From DATCBF01 sp964401995 (GTDB lineage Bacteria; Actinomycetota; Thermoleophilia; Solirubrobacterales; 70-9), in assembly GCA_964401995.1 (NCBI GenBank), contig CAYOAP010000006.1, positions 96,387 to 160,386 of the forward strand: a stretch of DNA of 64,000 nt. Reading direction: 5' to 3'. Below, in pieces: positions 44,800 to 54,998 of the stretch. The position numbers were made by a program, and so were the translations under genes. Position 1 is the stretch's first letter. Every line of letters starts with the position of its first letter. The notes under the pieces were generated by a model. It was not told the origin of the DNA. It saw only the letters and a program-made list of their open reading frames with translations, and did no database searches.

Positions 44800-44828
44800 A
44801 GACTAGGGTACGCAGTTGTTCCTGTCAA
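44800..44828 (-). promoter_or_regulatory. Promoter of the NHL beta-propeller operon
   Basis: On the minus strand a perfect -35 box TTGACA (44823-44828) is followed after 17 bp by TAGTCT (44800-44805), which fits TAnnnT. Transcription would begin near 44793, leaving a leader of about 90 nt. Confidence 0.6.
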
Positions 44829-44882
44829 GGAATGTACTCGGCGAGCGAGGCGCCGCGCCTCAGCCCCTCGCCCGCCGCTGCC

Positions 44883-45527
44883 TCACATCGTGATGTAGGC
44901 GGGTTTCGGTTCGGAGACCGTGTAGGTCCCGAACCAGAATGCTTCTTCGGGGCAGTTCCCGCCTTCCTTGTTCAATTCCACCCCGTTGACGTGGACGACG
45001 GCCGGATTGCCCCCTTCAGCTTCCAGCGCCGGCATCGTCGCCCCGTAGGTGCAGTTGACGAGCCCACCCAGGCATTCGACGTGAGCGCTTGGTTCACCGC
45101 CGCCTTCGCCTTCTTCGGCGGTCAGCAGCCCGCTGTTGCCGCTCGTCCATTCCAGCGTCCCCGCGTAGGGGAGGTTCAGCGTCGTGCCAATAGTGCAGCC
45201 GAAGGTGAACAGGACTTTGATCGAGCAGCCTTCGAAGGTGAGGTTGGTGACCTTGCCGGTCATCGGCGTCCCCGAGGCCGAGGTGGTTTCGGCTTCGACC
45301 ACGGATGTCGTGCAAATAACCGTGCCTATGCTTGTCACCAGTTCGCCAACTGTGCCCGTTTTCAGGCCGGCTTTGATTTTCGTCCCCGAGCCGTAGATCG
45401 CGCCGCCTTCGCAGGTTTGCACGGCCTGGCTGCATACATGTGTGGCGAAAGCCGATCCGGTCCCGACGAACGCCATCGTCGCCAGCACAGCGGCTACGGC
45501 GAGGCCGACAGTCCTTGTTCTCTTCAC
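44883..45527 (-). CDS. Secreted cysteine-rich protein
   Basis: This is a 214-residue exported protein of a kind frequent in this lineage. The start is GTG at 45527 with an excellent ribosome binding site (AAAGGAGAT at 45531-45539). The signal peptide (VKRTRTVGLAVAAVLATMAF) ends near SAFA. The mature protein opens THVCSQAVQTCEGGAIYGSG and has further cysteines in TVICTTS, FEGCSIKV, FGCTIGT, VECLGGLVNCTYG and GNCPEEAFWFGTY, suggesting several disulfides. Strand-rich composition suggests a beta-sandwich. Function unknown. A near-duplicate of the thrC promoter lies 135 bp upstream. Confidence 0.8.
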   Translation of the reverse strand: MKRTRTVGLAVAAVLATMAFVGTGSAFATHVCSQAVQTCEGGAIYGSGTKIKAGLKTGTVGELVTSIGTVICTTSVVEAETTSASGTPMTGKVTNLTFEGCSIKVLFTFGCTIGTTLNLPYAGTLEWTSGNSGLLTAEEGEGGGEPSAHVECLGGLVNCTYGATMPALEAEGGNPAVVHVNGVELNKEGGNCPEEAFWFGTYTVSEPKPAYITM

Positions 45528-45530
45528 TTG

Positions 45531-45539
45531 ATCTCCTTT
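45531..45539 (-). promoter_or_regulatory. Strong ribosome binding site
   Basis: AAAGGAGAT lies 3 nt before the GTG start codon at 45527, with the AGGAG core 5 nt away. It decides the start of this secreted protein against a longer frame. Confidence 0.8.
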
Positions 45540-45661
45540 GCCCGGGGCTCGCGCCGCCGGCTTGAGTTGCGCGGCGGCTGGCGATCGAGCCGCAAAACCC
45601 AGGCAGGGCAAACTGTCCGAGTCCTCGCCCCTCCCACCGACCGCCCCCGGTCGATCGCGAA

Positions 45662-45690
45662 GATATAACAGACCTTTATCTATTGATCAA
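45662..45690 (-). promoter_or_regulatory. Sigma70-like promoter of the cysteine-rich secreted protein
   Basis: On the minus strand TTGATC (45685-45690) is separated by exactly 17 bp from TATATC (45662-45667). The two boxes and the bases before the -10 match the thrC promoter at 38301-38329. The start point would be near 45655, with a leader of about 130 nt. Confidence 0.6.
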
Positions 45691-45714
45691 GCTTTTTTGT
45701 GTAAAGAAGAGGGG

Positions 45715-47937
45715 TCAGCCGGAGACTGTGCTGCCAGCCGGCACATCGAGCGCCTCGGCCTGCTCGGGCCAGCTGCCCGCCAGCCCGGCGGCGTCCTCCC
45801 TGCCCGAGGCGATCAGCAGCTCCTCGGCGATGTGAGGCGCCATCGGCGCCAGCGTCCGCGCCAGCAGGACGAGCGCCCCGGCGAGCGCCTCGGCGTCCTC
45901 GCGGCTGAGCTCGCCGCGGCGTTTGATCACCCGCTTCTCAAAGTCCTGAATCCGCTCAAAGAGGCGGGCCAGGTTGCGGACGGCGCTGTGCATCTGCAGC
46001 TCCTCGAGGTCTTTGGTGATCCGCTCGATCGCGTTGTCGCACCATTTGCCGAGGCGGTCGCGCATGAACTCGGTGTCGGCGGCGGCCTCGGCATCCGCCG
46101 GCGCCTCGGCGACGGCGGCGAAGCGGGCGTGGGAGTAGTCCCAGATGTTGTTGAGCAGGCGGTGGGCGTAGCGAATCGCCCCGTCGTTCCAGTTCAGCGC
46201 CTTCGAGGGGCCGGCGGCATAGAGCACCGCCAGGCGCACGGTGTCGGCGCCGTACTCCTGGACCAGCGCGTCGGGATCGACGACGTTGCCAAGGTGCTTG
46301 CTCATCTTGCGGCCGTCGGCGATCACCATCTCGTGGAAGAGGCAGCCGGCGAAGGGCTCGCCCTCGGGCAGGAAGTCAAAGGGGCCGATGTCGCGCAGCG
46401 CCTTGGTCACCACCCGCTGGTCGAAGACGAAGCCGCCGCTGTCGGAGCCGGCGACCAGCCGCTCGGAGGGCAGCCACTGGCGCAGGTCCGGGTGGTCGAA
46501 CATCGACTCGGCGCGATCGGCCTCGGGCACGCAGGCCGGCACCCACATCCAGAGCGCGTCGAAATGGCAGTCGAGGGTGTCGGTCTCGCGCTTGGCCGGC
46601 TTGCCGCACTTCGGGCAGTCGACGTTGACGAAATCCTCGCGCTCGGCCAGCGGGTTCCCTTCACCGGTCGGCTCGATGTCGAGCGGCAAGCGGACCGGCA
46701 GATCCTCGACCGGCACCGGCACGGCCCCGCACTCCTCGCAGTGGATGATCGGGATCGGCGTCCCCCAAGAGCGCTGACGGGAAATCGAAAAGTCGTAGGC
46801 GCGGTAGCGGACGGCCGCCTTTGGCCGTGCCTTGGACTGTGAGATCCGCAGCGACGACTCCCCCGCCTTGCGGCGCAGCCGCTGCTCGATCTTGCGGTCG
46901 GCATCGTCGGCGGCCGGGATCCCGAGCGCGGCGGTCGCCCCGAAGCGGGAATCGACGATCGGCGAGACGAAGATCGGCAGCAGGTCGCCGCCCTCTGGCC
47001 CCATCACCGAGGCCTCGGTGTCGATCATCGGCACCGAGGCGGCATCGCGGGCGCTGCGCTCCCAGCCGCCCGAGCGCAGCTCAGCCAGCTGCTGCTTGCC
47101 TTTCGGCTCCGAGACCCACTGCTCGATCTCGGGATGGCGCGGTGAGAGCAGGACGAAGCGGGCGTCGCCGATTGAGTCCTTGTAGGGGGTGAAGACCGTC
47201 AGCGCCCGGCCGTCGAGGCCCTTGAGCTCGATCTCCGCGCCCTCCGTTTTGCCGAGGACGATGCGCTGGCTGGCGAGGGCGATCTCGTCCCAGTCCTTGA
47301 AGTCGTCGAGGCGGGTGTCGTTCTCGGACACGTAGGGGCCGATCTTGAGGAACCAGACCGGGCGGTGGGTGAGGCGCACCTCGCCCCCGCAGCGCCAGCA
47401 CTTGCCGTCCTCGACCTGGAGCGAGGCGAGCGTCGTCTCGCAGCTGTCGCACCAGTCGACGGTGGCCTCGGAGCGGTAGATCAAGTCGGCCTCGAGCAGG
47501 GTCACGAACAGCCACTGCGACCAGCGGTACATCTTCTCGTCGGAGGAATAGAAGAAGCGGTCGTAGTCGAAGGAGAAGCCCATCCGCTTCATCTGCACCA
47601 GCATCTGCTCGCCGCAGCGCTCGACCCAGGCCGAGGGTGACTCTTTGCGCTGGATCGCGCCCAGCTCGGCCGGCAGGCCGAAGGCGTCGAAGCCGAGGCC
47701 GAAGAGGACGGCGTCGCCGCGGGCGCGGCGGAAGCGGGCGTAGGCATCGCCGATCGAGTAGCTGCGGATATGCCCCATGTGGAGGTCGCCCGAGGTGAAC
47801 GGACTCGACGGCTTCACGTAGGTGCGAGCCTGGCCCTCCTCGGGCGTCGGCGTGTCGTAGGCGCCGCGGTCCGCCCAAGCAGCCTGCCTGGCGGCCTCCA
47901 CAGCCCCTGCGTCGTAGTCGTGTTTCTCGTTACTCAT
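45715..47937 (-). CDS. Divergent leucyl-tRNA synthetase-like protein
   Basis: This 740-residue class I synthetase homologue is closest to LeuRS. HMGH (53-56) replaces the HIGH motif, and KMSKH (544-548) replaces KMSKS. Both zinc-site regions of LeuRS are present (VDWCDSCETTLASLQVEDGK ... CWRCGG, and VDCPKCGKPAKRETDTLD). The editing domain is degenerate: TTRPDT is replaced by TPYKDS, and the conserved PAHDERD region reads PAADDADR. The catalytic DTFVDSSWYF block reads DTLDCHFDALWMW. The C-terminal LeuRS extension is short. The start at 47937 (MSNEKHDYDAG) follows GGAG. It may be a second, specialised synthetase or an aminoacylating enzyme for another acceptor. Its role is not clear. Confidence 0.8.
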   Translation of the reverse strand: MSNEKHDYDAGAVEAARQAAWADRGAYDTPTPEEGQARTYVKPSSPFTSGDLHMGHIRSYSIGDAYARFRRARGDAVLFGLGFDAFGLPAELGAIQRKESPSAWVERCGEQMLVQMKRMGFSFDYDRFFYSSDEKMYRWSQWLFVTLLEADLIYRSEATVDWCDSCETTLASLQVEDGKCWRCGGEVRLTHRPVWFLKIGPYVSENDTRLDDFKDWDEIALASQRIVLGKTEGAEIELKGLDGRALTVFTPYKDSIGDARFVLLSPRHPEIEQWVSEPKGKQQLAELRSGGWERSARDAASVPMIDTEASVMGPEGGDLLPIFVSPIVDSRFGATAALGIPAADDADRKIEQRLRRKAGESSLRISQSKARPKAAVRYRAYDFSISRQRSWGTPIPIIHCEECGAVPVPVEDLPVRLPLDIEPTGEGNPLAEREDFVNVDCPKCGKPAKRETDTLDCHFDALWMWVPACVPEADRAESMFDHPDLRQWLPSERLVAGSDSGGFVFDQRVVTKALRDIGPFDFLPEGEPFAGCLFHEMVIADGRKMSKHLGNVVDPDALVQEYGADTVRLAVLYAAGPSKALNWNDGAIRYAHRLLNNIWDYSHARFAAVAEAPADAEAAADTEFMRDRLGKWCDNAIERITKDLEELQMHSAVRNLARLFERIQDFEKRVIKRRGELSREDAEALAGALVLLARTLAPMAPHIAEELLIASGREDAAGLAGSWPEQAEALDVPAGSTVSG

Positions 47938-48037
47938 CGGCTCCTCTCCCACTAAGGATGGCGAACGCGGCTCGCGAGCCACCCCTACAGCCTACGAGTT
48001 TCGCTCGAAAGAGTTTAACCGGTCGCTATCTGAACGC

Positions 48038-48463
48038 TTACGCGAAGGTCCAAAGCCTGTTGCCGAGGAAGTTGAACGGCATCGCGATCGCGACCGCGAT
48101 CGCCTGCGCCGTCAGCTCGCCCATGCCGGCGCCGGCAATCAGGACTTCGAGGGCGGCGAGGTTGATAATCAGCGAGGCGACGCTGATCGCGAAGAAGCGG
48201 ACGGCCTGGAAGCCGGCGGAGCCATCGCCCGGGCCAAAGGTCCAGTAGCGGTTCCAGAGGAAGTTGTTGCTGACCGCGACGGCGAAGGCGCCGACGGCGG
48301 CAACCAGCTGGTGAAGCCCGAGGTTGTCCGAGAGCAGGGCGAAGACGCCGAGGTTGATCAGATAGCCGGAGCCGCCGACGATGCCGAACTTGAGCAGCTG
48401 CCACCAGTTGGCGGGCTGGCGGGCGGCGGCGCCGAGGCGATCGGCGAATTCCGAGGCGCTCAT
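48038..48463 (-). CDS. GtrA family membrane protein
   Basis: This is a 141-residue protein with four predicted membrane helices. The GtrA family pattern is clear: LLKFGIVGGSGYLINLGVFA, NNFLWNRYWTF, VRFFAISVASLIINLAALEV and the C-terminal AMPFNFLGNRLWTF. Members help flip or present lipid-linked sugars for cell-envelope glycosylation. Its ATG overlaps the stop of the glycosyltransferase gene by 4 nt, so the two are probably one functional unit. Confidence 0.9.
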   Translation of the reverse strand: MSASEFADRLGAAARQPANWWQLLKFGIVGGSGYLINLGVFALLSDNLGLHQLVAAVGAFAVAVSNNFLWNRYWTFGPGDGSAGFQAVRFFAISVASLIINLAALEVLIAGAGMGELTAQAIAVAIAMPFNFLGNRLWTFA

Positions 48464-50013
48464 CGCAGCTCGTCTCCCCGGACCGAGGCCAGCGCCCCGG
48501 CGTGCAGCCCGGCCCGCGGCGGGACCAGGATCTGCTCGGGCAGGCCGTCGATCACAACCGCGTCGCGACCGAAACCGGTCGGCAGGGCGCGCAGGGTGTG
48601 AAATTCGATTTTCTGTGGTTTTTTAGACACGTAGCGGATCAGGGTAAGGCGGTCGAGGCGAATTCGCTGAACCTGATGAAAAGAGGGTGGCAGGTGCACC
48701 GGGCGACCGCCTACCAAGGGCTTGCTGACGACGTCGACCTCGGCAAGCGGCTCGGTCCCGCTGTACATGCGCTGGGACCCGTCGGCGAGGTAGAACTCTA
48801 CGGGATCGGCGGCGAGGGTCCAGCTGACGATCGCCCGTGGCCGCTTGGCGGGGCCGAGCGCCCTGGTCAGAGCGCGGAAATCGGGCCGCTGCAGGTTCGG
48901 AGTCTGGGTGACGTGAATGTCGAAAGCAAGCCAGTAGGCGCAGAGGACGACCGCCAAGAGCATGCCGATGCGGCGGGCGCCGCTGGCCGCGAAGCCGATC
49001 GCCGCCGCGACCAGCAGTGGGGCCAACGCCGGCAAGAGGTTGCGCTCGACCACGTAATCCTTGCCCGCGAGGGCGGCCGCAGAAGCGAGGGCGACGACGC
49101 CGAGGCCAATCAGCAGGCCGATCCCAGCCCCCTTGCGCTCCCGCTTGGAGCCTCGGATCAGGGCCAGCAGAAAGGCGATGCCGACCAACGCCACCGGGAT
49201 CAGGGCGTAGCGCTCGCGCGGCGGCTCGGCAATCACGTGGCCGGTCTCTCCGATCAGGAAGCTGACCGCCGTCTCCCAGAGCCGGCTCGGCAGCGGGCTG
49301 CCTTCGATCCAGCCGATGTGGTTGGGGTTGACCTGGCCGTTGATCAGCGGGACCAGGGCAACGCCGGTAGCGACGACGCCGGCGACGGCCGGCAGCACCA
49401 CGCGCCACCTTTCCCGCAGGGCGATCAGCAGCCAGGCCCCCTCGATCGCGACGGCGAAGACGGCGAAGTAATGGCTGCAGAGGGCGAGCGCCGAGGCCAG
49501 CGCCCAGAAGGCCAGGTCGCGCCCCGCCCGGGTGCGCAGCGCGCGGGCGAAGAAGACGAGCGAGACCGCGCCGAAGAAAACCAGCGGCGCGTAGGAGCGG
49601 GCCTCCTGCGAATACCAGATCAGCATCGGGTTGACGGCGACCAGGGCTGCGACGATCAGGCCGGCTCGCCTGCTCGCCAGTTCGCGGCCGGCGAAGTAGA
49701 TGACCGGGACGGTGGCGGCCCCGAAGACCGCCGAGAGCGAGCGCAGGCCGACCTCGCCGGTGCCGAAGGCCTTCGCCCAGGCCCAGGCGAGCACGTAGTA
49801 GAGAGGAGGATTGGACTCGCTCGATTTCACCTCGCGCAGCATGTGGGCGAAGCTGCCGGGGATGACGCGGGCGGCGGTGATCACCTCGTCATGGTGGTAG
49901 CTCTGCAGCCCGAGGCTGGCGAAGCGGACCGCGACGCCGAGCGCGGTCAGGCCGGCAACCGCCCAGAGGACGGTCGACCGTGCGGCCGCGAAACGGGGTT
50001 GTGGCTCGTTCAT
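48460..50013 (-). CDS. GT39-like membrane glycosyltransferase
   Basis: This is a 517-residue polytopic membrane protein of the dolichyl-phosphate-mannose-protein-mannosyltransferase/ArnT superfamily (GT-C fold). The first external loop has QSYHHDEVITAA with the expected acidic pair, then SESNPPLYYVLAWAW, a family signature; IWYSQEARSYAPLVFF follows. About ten helices follow, then a soluble C-terminal domain of about 120 residues (RPRAIVSWTLAADPVEFYLA). It would transfer a sugar from a lipid carrier to a protein or glycan outside the membrane. ATGA overlaps join it to the GH92 gene upstream and the GtrA gene downstream. Confidence 0.85.
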   Translation of the reverse strand: MNEPQPRFAAARSTVLWAVAGLTALGVAVRFASLGLQSYHHDEVITAARVIPGSFAHMLREVKSSESNPPLYYVLAWAWAKAFGTGEVGLRSLSAVFGAATVPVIYFAGRELASRRAGLIVAALVAVNPMLIWYSQEARSYAPLVFFGAVSLVFFARALRTRAGRDLAFWALASALALCSHYFAVFAVAIEGAWLLIALRERWRVVLPAVAGVVATGVALVPLINGQVNPNHIGWIEGSPLPSRLWETAVSFLIGETGHVIAEPPRERYALIPVALVGIAFLLALIRGSKRERKGAGIGLLIGLGVVALASAAALAGKDYVVERNLLPALAPLLVAAAIGFAASGARRIGMLLAVVLCAYWLAFDIHVTQTPNLQRPDFRALTRALGPAKRPRAIVSWTLAADPVEFYLADGSQRMYSGTEPLAEVDVVSKPLVGGRPVHLPPSFHQVQRIRLDRLTLIRYVSKKPQKIEFHTLRALPTGFGRDAVVIDGLPEQILVPPRAGLHAGALASVRGDELR

Positions 50014-52487
50014 GGAGTGCAGGCGTTCTTCGGCATCGCCCGCCCGGGCCCGAAGGACGGCGGCAACGCTGCCCGCGAGTCTCCCCAGCCGCGGTTGGGG
50101 TGGGCGCCAAGCTGGTAGCTGAGGGTGGCGCCCCGGGACAGCGCGCAGAAGCTGGTCCAGGGCTGCCCGTAGGCATGGCCATTGAAGCGCATTCCCTCTA
50201 TATAGGGAGCGCGGCTTAAGGCAAGTGAAATTCGACGGCGCGGCAACGTCTTTCCCCGCTTCGACGTTCTCGCCTTGGCGAGGGTGAAGGCGGAGGCATC
50301 GATCTGCAGCTTCTTGCGGTGGGCGAGGCTGATGGTGGCGTGGGGGAAAAGCGGGCTGCCGATCGCCAGCAGGTCGACGCCGGGCGCCTCCGGGTAGAGG
50401 CCGAGGGCGCCGAACACGTACCAGGAGGAGAGCGTGCCGAGATCGTCATTGCCCGGATAGCCCGCCGGCGAGGTGTCGTAGAGGCCAAGGATCGCCCGCC
50501 GCACCGCTGCCTGGGTCTTGAACGGCTTCCCGGTCCAGTCATAGAGCCAGGGGACGTTGAGGTTGGGCTCGTTGCCGAGCAGGGCGTGGTTGGTGTGGGT
50601 GGCGCCGAGGCTGCCGTTGATCTGGCGCAGGAAGTAGTCGAGCTTGCCAGCCGCCTTCGCCCTCCCTCCCATCGCCGCGAAGAGGCCAGCGGGATCGTGG
50701 GGGACCATCCAGGTGTACTGGATCGAGTTGCCCTCGGCGAAGCCGGCGCCGCGCAGGTTGTCGTAGCCGGGGATGAACGAGCCGTCGGCGAGGCGCGGCT
50801 CGACGTGGCCGCTGGCCGGGTTGAAGAGGTTGTGCCAGTTGGCCGAGCGGCCCATGAACTCGCGGTAGGCGAAGCGGTCGCGCAGCGAGCGGGCGGCGAA
50901 CTGGGCGATCGAGAAGTCATCGGTCGCGTACTCGAGCGTCGTCCCGGCCGAAGCCCAGACGCTCTGGGGGTTGCCGTAGATCGAGTTGGCGTTGCGGGTT
51001 TTGACATCGATGTCATAGGGGACGAACCCAAGATCCAGGTACTGCGCCAGGCCCTGGCGCTCGACGAAGCTGCCGTTGGCGCTTTCACAGGGCTGGGCAG
51101 CCCCCCGCACCATCGCCTTCAGCGCCGCGCCGCGATCGAAGGCGCGGGCGCCGAAGGCGTAAGCCGAAGCGATGATCGGGTCGGCGGGGTCGCCGACCAT
51201 GGTCATGCTCTGGCCGTTGGCATAGGGCCAGCGCGGCAGGCAGCCGCTCTGGTCGGCGTCGGCCAGCAGCGAGCGGACCAGGTCGCTGGCCCGGTCCGGC
51301 ATCAGGATCGAGAGCAGCTGGATCTGGGTCCGGTAGGTGTCCCAGCCGGAGATGTCGGCGTACTGGGTCCGGTTGCCGGCATCGTGGACCTGGCCGTCCA
51401 TGCCGATGTACTCGCCGCCGACGTCGTTGAAGGTGCGGGGCGCCAGAAACGCGTGGTAGAGCGCCGTGTAGAAGGTGCCCGTGTTGCGGGCCGAGCCGCC
51501 GCTGACCCTGATCCGCCCCAGCGCCTGGTTCCAACGCCGCTGCGCCCGGGCCGCGATCGAGCCGAAGCCGGCGCTCTTGCTTTCCGCCGCGAGGTTGGCG
51601 CGAGCATCGGCGACGCTGACGAAGGAGACGCCAACCCGGACCAGCACCGTCCTGTTCTTCCTCGTGTCGAAGCTGGCGTAGGCGCCCGCCTGGGCCGTTT
51701 CCTTCGGGTTGGCGGCCGGCGTCTGGCTGTCGCTCGCCGCGGTCGAGCCGGCTTCCAAGGCCTTGCGCGTCCAGGTGCCGTAGGCGTGGAACGGGCGATC
51801 GAAGACCGCGGAGAAGTAGACCTTGTAGCGGGGCCGCTGGCCGCAAAAGAGGCCGCTTGAGGCTTCGCCGGAGATTTCCTTCGCCGCCGGGTTGATTGCG
51901 ACCGCGGCGAGGTCGTCGGCTTTGGCGCTGCCGCCGGCATTGATCAAGACGCTCGAGTGCGGGTTGTGGGGAAAGGTGAAGCGGCCCATCCCGGTCCGGG
52001 TCGTCGCCGTCAGCTCTGCCTCGATCCCGGCCCCGTGCACCGGGTTGACCCGCATCGAGTAGTAGCCGGGGTGGGCGCTCTCCTCGCCATGGGAGAAGCC
52101 GGGCTGGAACTTGCCGTCCAAGGCCGCCGAGCCAGGGTCAGCCGGCGAGGAGGTGATCGGCTCGGTCGTCGGCAGGAAGGGAAAGTCGCCGTAGAGGCCG
52201 CAGCCGGCGCCGCTGAGGTGGGTGAGGCTGAAGCCGGAGACGTGGTTGTCGCGGTAGTCGTAGCCGTCGCCGTTCTTGTCGGCCGGGGTCGTGTCGGGGC
52301 TCCACTGGACCATCCCGAAGGGGACCGTCGCCCCGGGGAAGTTGTGGCCGCCGCCGAAGCTGTCGTGCCCGGGCTCGGTCCCGGCAAAGAGGCTGACGTG
52401 GTCGGCGAGGCCGGATGCGGATGCCGCCGGCGCCCCGATCGCAAGCGCCAGCAGCGCCGCCAGCGCGGCCGCACCTATGCCTCGCAT
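50010..52487 (-). CDS. Secreted GH92 family alpha-mannosidase
   Basis: This is an 825-residue exported glycoside hydrolase. The ATG at 52487 opens a signal peptide (MRGIGAAALAALLALAIGAP ... SASG); the longer frame upstream overlaps the divergent gene. GH92 landmarks are HNFPGATVPFGMVQWSPDT, YDYRDNHVSGFSLTHLSGAG, ISGWDTYRTQIQLLSILMPD, GCLPRWPYANGQSMTMVGDP and GYPGNDDLGTLSSWYVFGAL. GH92 enzymes are calcium-dependent exo-mannosidases, often alpha-1,2. A short basic C-terminal extension is unusual. Coupling to a glycosyltransferase and GtrA suggests turnover or remodelling of its own mannosylated surface, or scavenging of mannoproteins. Confidence 0.9.
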   Translation of the reverse strand: MRGIGAAALAALLALAIGAPAASASGLADHVSLFAGTEPGHDSFGGGHNFPGATVPFGMVQWSPDTTPADKNGDGYDYRDNHVSGFSLTHLSGAGCGLYGDFPFLPTTEPITSSPADPGSAALDGKFQPGFSHGEESAHPGYYSMRVNPVHGAGIEAELTATTRTGMGRFTFPHNPHSSVLINAGGSAKADDLAAVAINPAAKEISGEASSGLFCGQRPRYKVYFSAVFDRPFHAYGTWTRKALEAGSTAASDSQTPAANPKETAQAGAYASFDTRKNRTVLVRVGVSFVSVADARANLAAESKSAGFGSIAARAQRRWNQALGRIRVSGGSARNTGTFYTALYHAFLAPRTFNDVGGEYIGMDGQVHDAGNRTQYADISGWDTYRTQIQLLSILMPDRASDLVRSLLADADQSGCLPRWPYANGQSMTMVGDPADPIIASAYAFGARAFDRGAALKAMVRGAAQPCESANGSFVERQGLAQYLDLGFVPYDIDVKTRNANSIYGNPQSVWASAGTTLEYATDDFSIAQFAARSLRDRFAYREFMGRSANWHNLFNPASGHVEPRLADGSFIPGYDNLRGAGFAEGNSIQYTWMVPHDPAGLFAAMGGRAKAAGKLDYFLRQINGSLGATHTNHALLGNEPNLNVPWLYDWTGKPFKTQAAVRRAILGLYDTSPAGYPGNDDLGTLSSWYVFGALGLYPEAPGVDLLAIGSPLFPHATISLAHRKKLQIDASAFTLAKARTSKRGKTLPRRRISLALSRAPYIEGMRFNGHAYGQPWTSFCALSRGATLSYQLGAHPNRGWGDSRAALPPSFGPGRAMPKNACTP

Positions 52488-52524
52488 GATTTTGTAAACG
52501 TTGCGCGTAATCTTCCGGGCTCCT

Positions 52525-53166
52525 ATGCGGGGCAGAATCGCAATCCTCGCGGCCGTTGCCGCTGCAGCAGTCGCGCTCGTGCTGGTGCTCGTCCTCGGTG
52601 GAGGCACGACGTCGAAACACGCCGCGGAGGAAGTTGGACCGCAGCCGGTCGAGCCTGGCGTCGACATCGTCTCGCCCCGCAACGGGGCTAGACAGGCTAG
52701 CCATGCGGTGGTGGTCAAGGTAGAAGTCCACAACTTCCAGCTCTCCCCCGCTCACTTTGGAGGCGAGCCGGAACTGGGCGAGGGGCACCTGCGCTTCGGC
52801 CTCAACCGCGTTCCCAATTGCGTCGATCCGGCCAAGCTGCAGCGGGCGCTGAAAAGCCCGCTCGGCAAAGGCCGCCTGAAAGGCGCCTCCCAGGACTTCC
52901 CCGAGCACTCCGGCCCGAACGGCGTCCTGGCCGAGCGGATCCACACCGCCGGCAGCTACTCGCCCGCCACCCGGCCCGAGATTTTCTACCACGACCTTCA
53001 GCCAGGCTTCTACCGGCTGGTGATCAATCTGGCCGAGAACAACGGCGCGACGACGCCCTTCCACGCCGTCACCAACTTCCAGATCCTGCCCAAGCCAGGC
53101 CACGGCCCCAAACCCTGCGCGCCCGGCAAAGTCTCCAGCGCCAAGGCTGCCGCGGCCTTCGACTGA
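52525..53166 (+). CDS. Membrane-anchored or secreted protein of unknown function
   Basis: This is a 213-residue protein. The ATG at 52525 (MRGRIAILAAVAAAAVALVL) starts a single N-terminal hydrophobic segment that is either an uncleaved anchor or a signal peptide; an upstream TTG at 52501 is possible. The exported part has DIVSPRNGARQASHAVVVKV and EPELGEGHLRFGLNRVPNC, then FYHDLQPGFYRLVINLAENN, a pattern of strands typical of an immunoglobulin-like or DUF4399-like domain. Two cysteines (VPNC, KPCAPG) may pair. It is divergent from the mannosidase gene, with 37 bp between starts. Confidence 0.7.
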   Translation: MRGRIAILAAVAAAAVALVLVLVLGGGTTSKHAAEEVGPQPVEPGVDIVSPRNGARQASHAVVVKVEVHNFQLSPAHFGGEPELGEGHLRFGLNRVPNCVDPAKLQRALKSPLGKGRLKGASQDFPEHSGPNGVLAERIHTAGSYSPATRPEIFYHDLQPGFYRLVINLAENNGATTPFHAVTNFQILPKPGHGPKPCAPGKVSSAKAAAAFD

Positions 53167-53167
53167 C

Positions 53168-53200
53168 GCCCCGGACACCCCTGGAAACCCCTGCCGGGGC
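53168..53200 (+). terminator. GC-rich hairpin between the secreted-protein and ABC genes
   Basis: GCCCCGG (53168-53174) and CCGGGGC (53194-53200) can pair across a 19-nt loop, followed by CTTTACTTCACTTT. It begins 2 bp after the stop of the upstream gene and may end its transcript, or bind a regulator over the next promoter. Confidence 0.35.
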
Positions 53201-53215
53201 CTTTACTTCACTTTG

Positions 53216-53221
53216 TATAGT
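53216..53221 (+). promoter_or_regulatory. -10 box for a likely leaderless ABC transcript
   Basis: TATAGT ends 7 bp before the ATG at 53229. With the usual 6-7 bp to the start point, transcription begins at or next to the A of the start codon. No Shine-Dalgarno sequence precedes the ATG, which fits a leaderless mRNA. No clear -35 box is seen. Confidence 0.45.
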
Positions 53222-53228
53222 CATGTAG

Positions 53229-54994
<1,766 letters not shown>

Positions 54995-54998
<4 letters not shown>

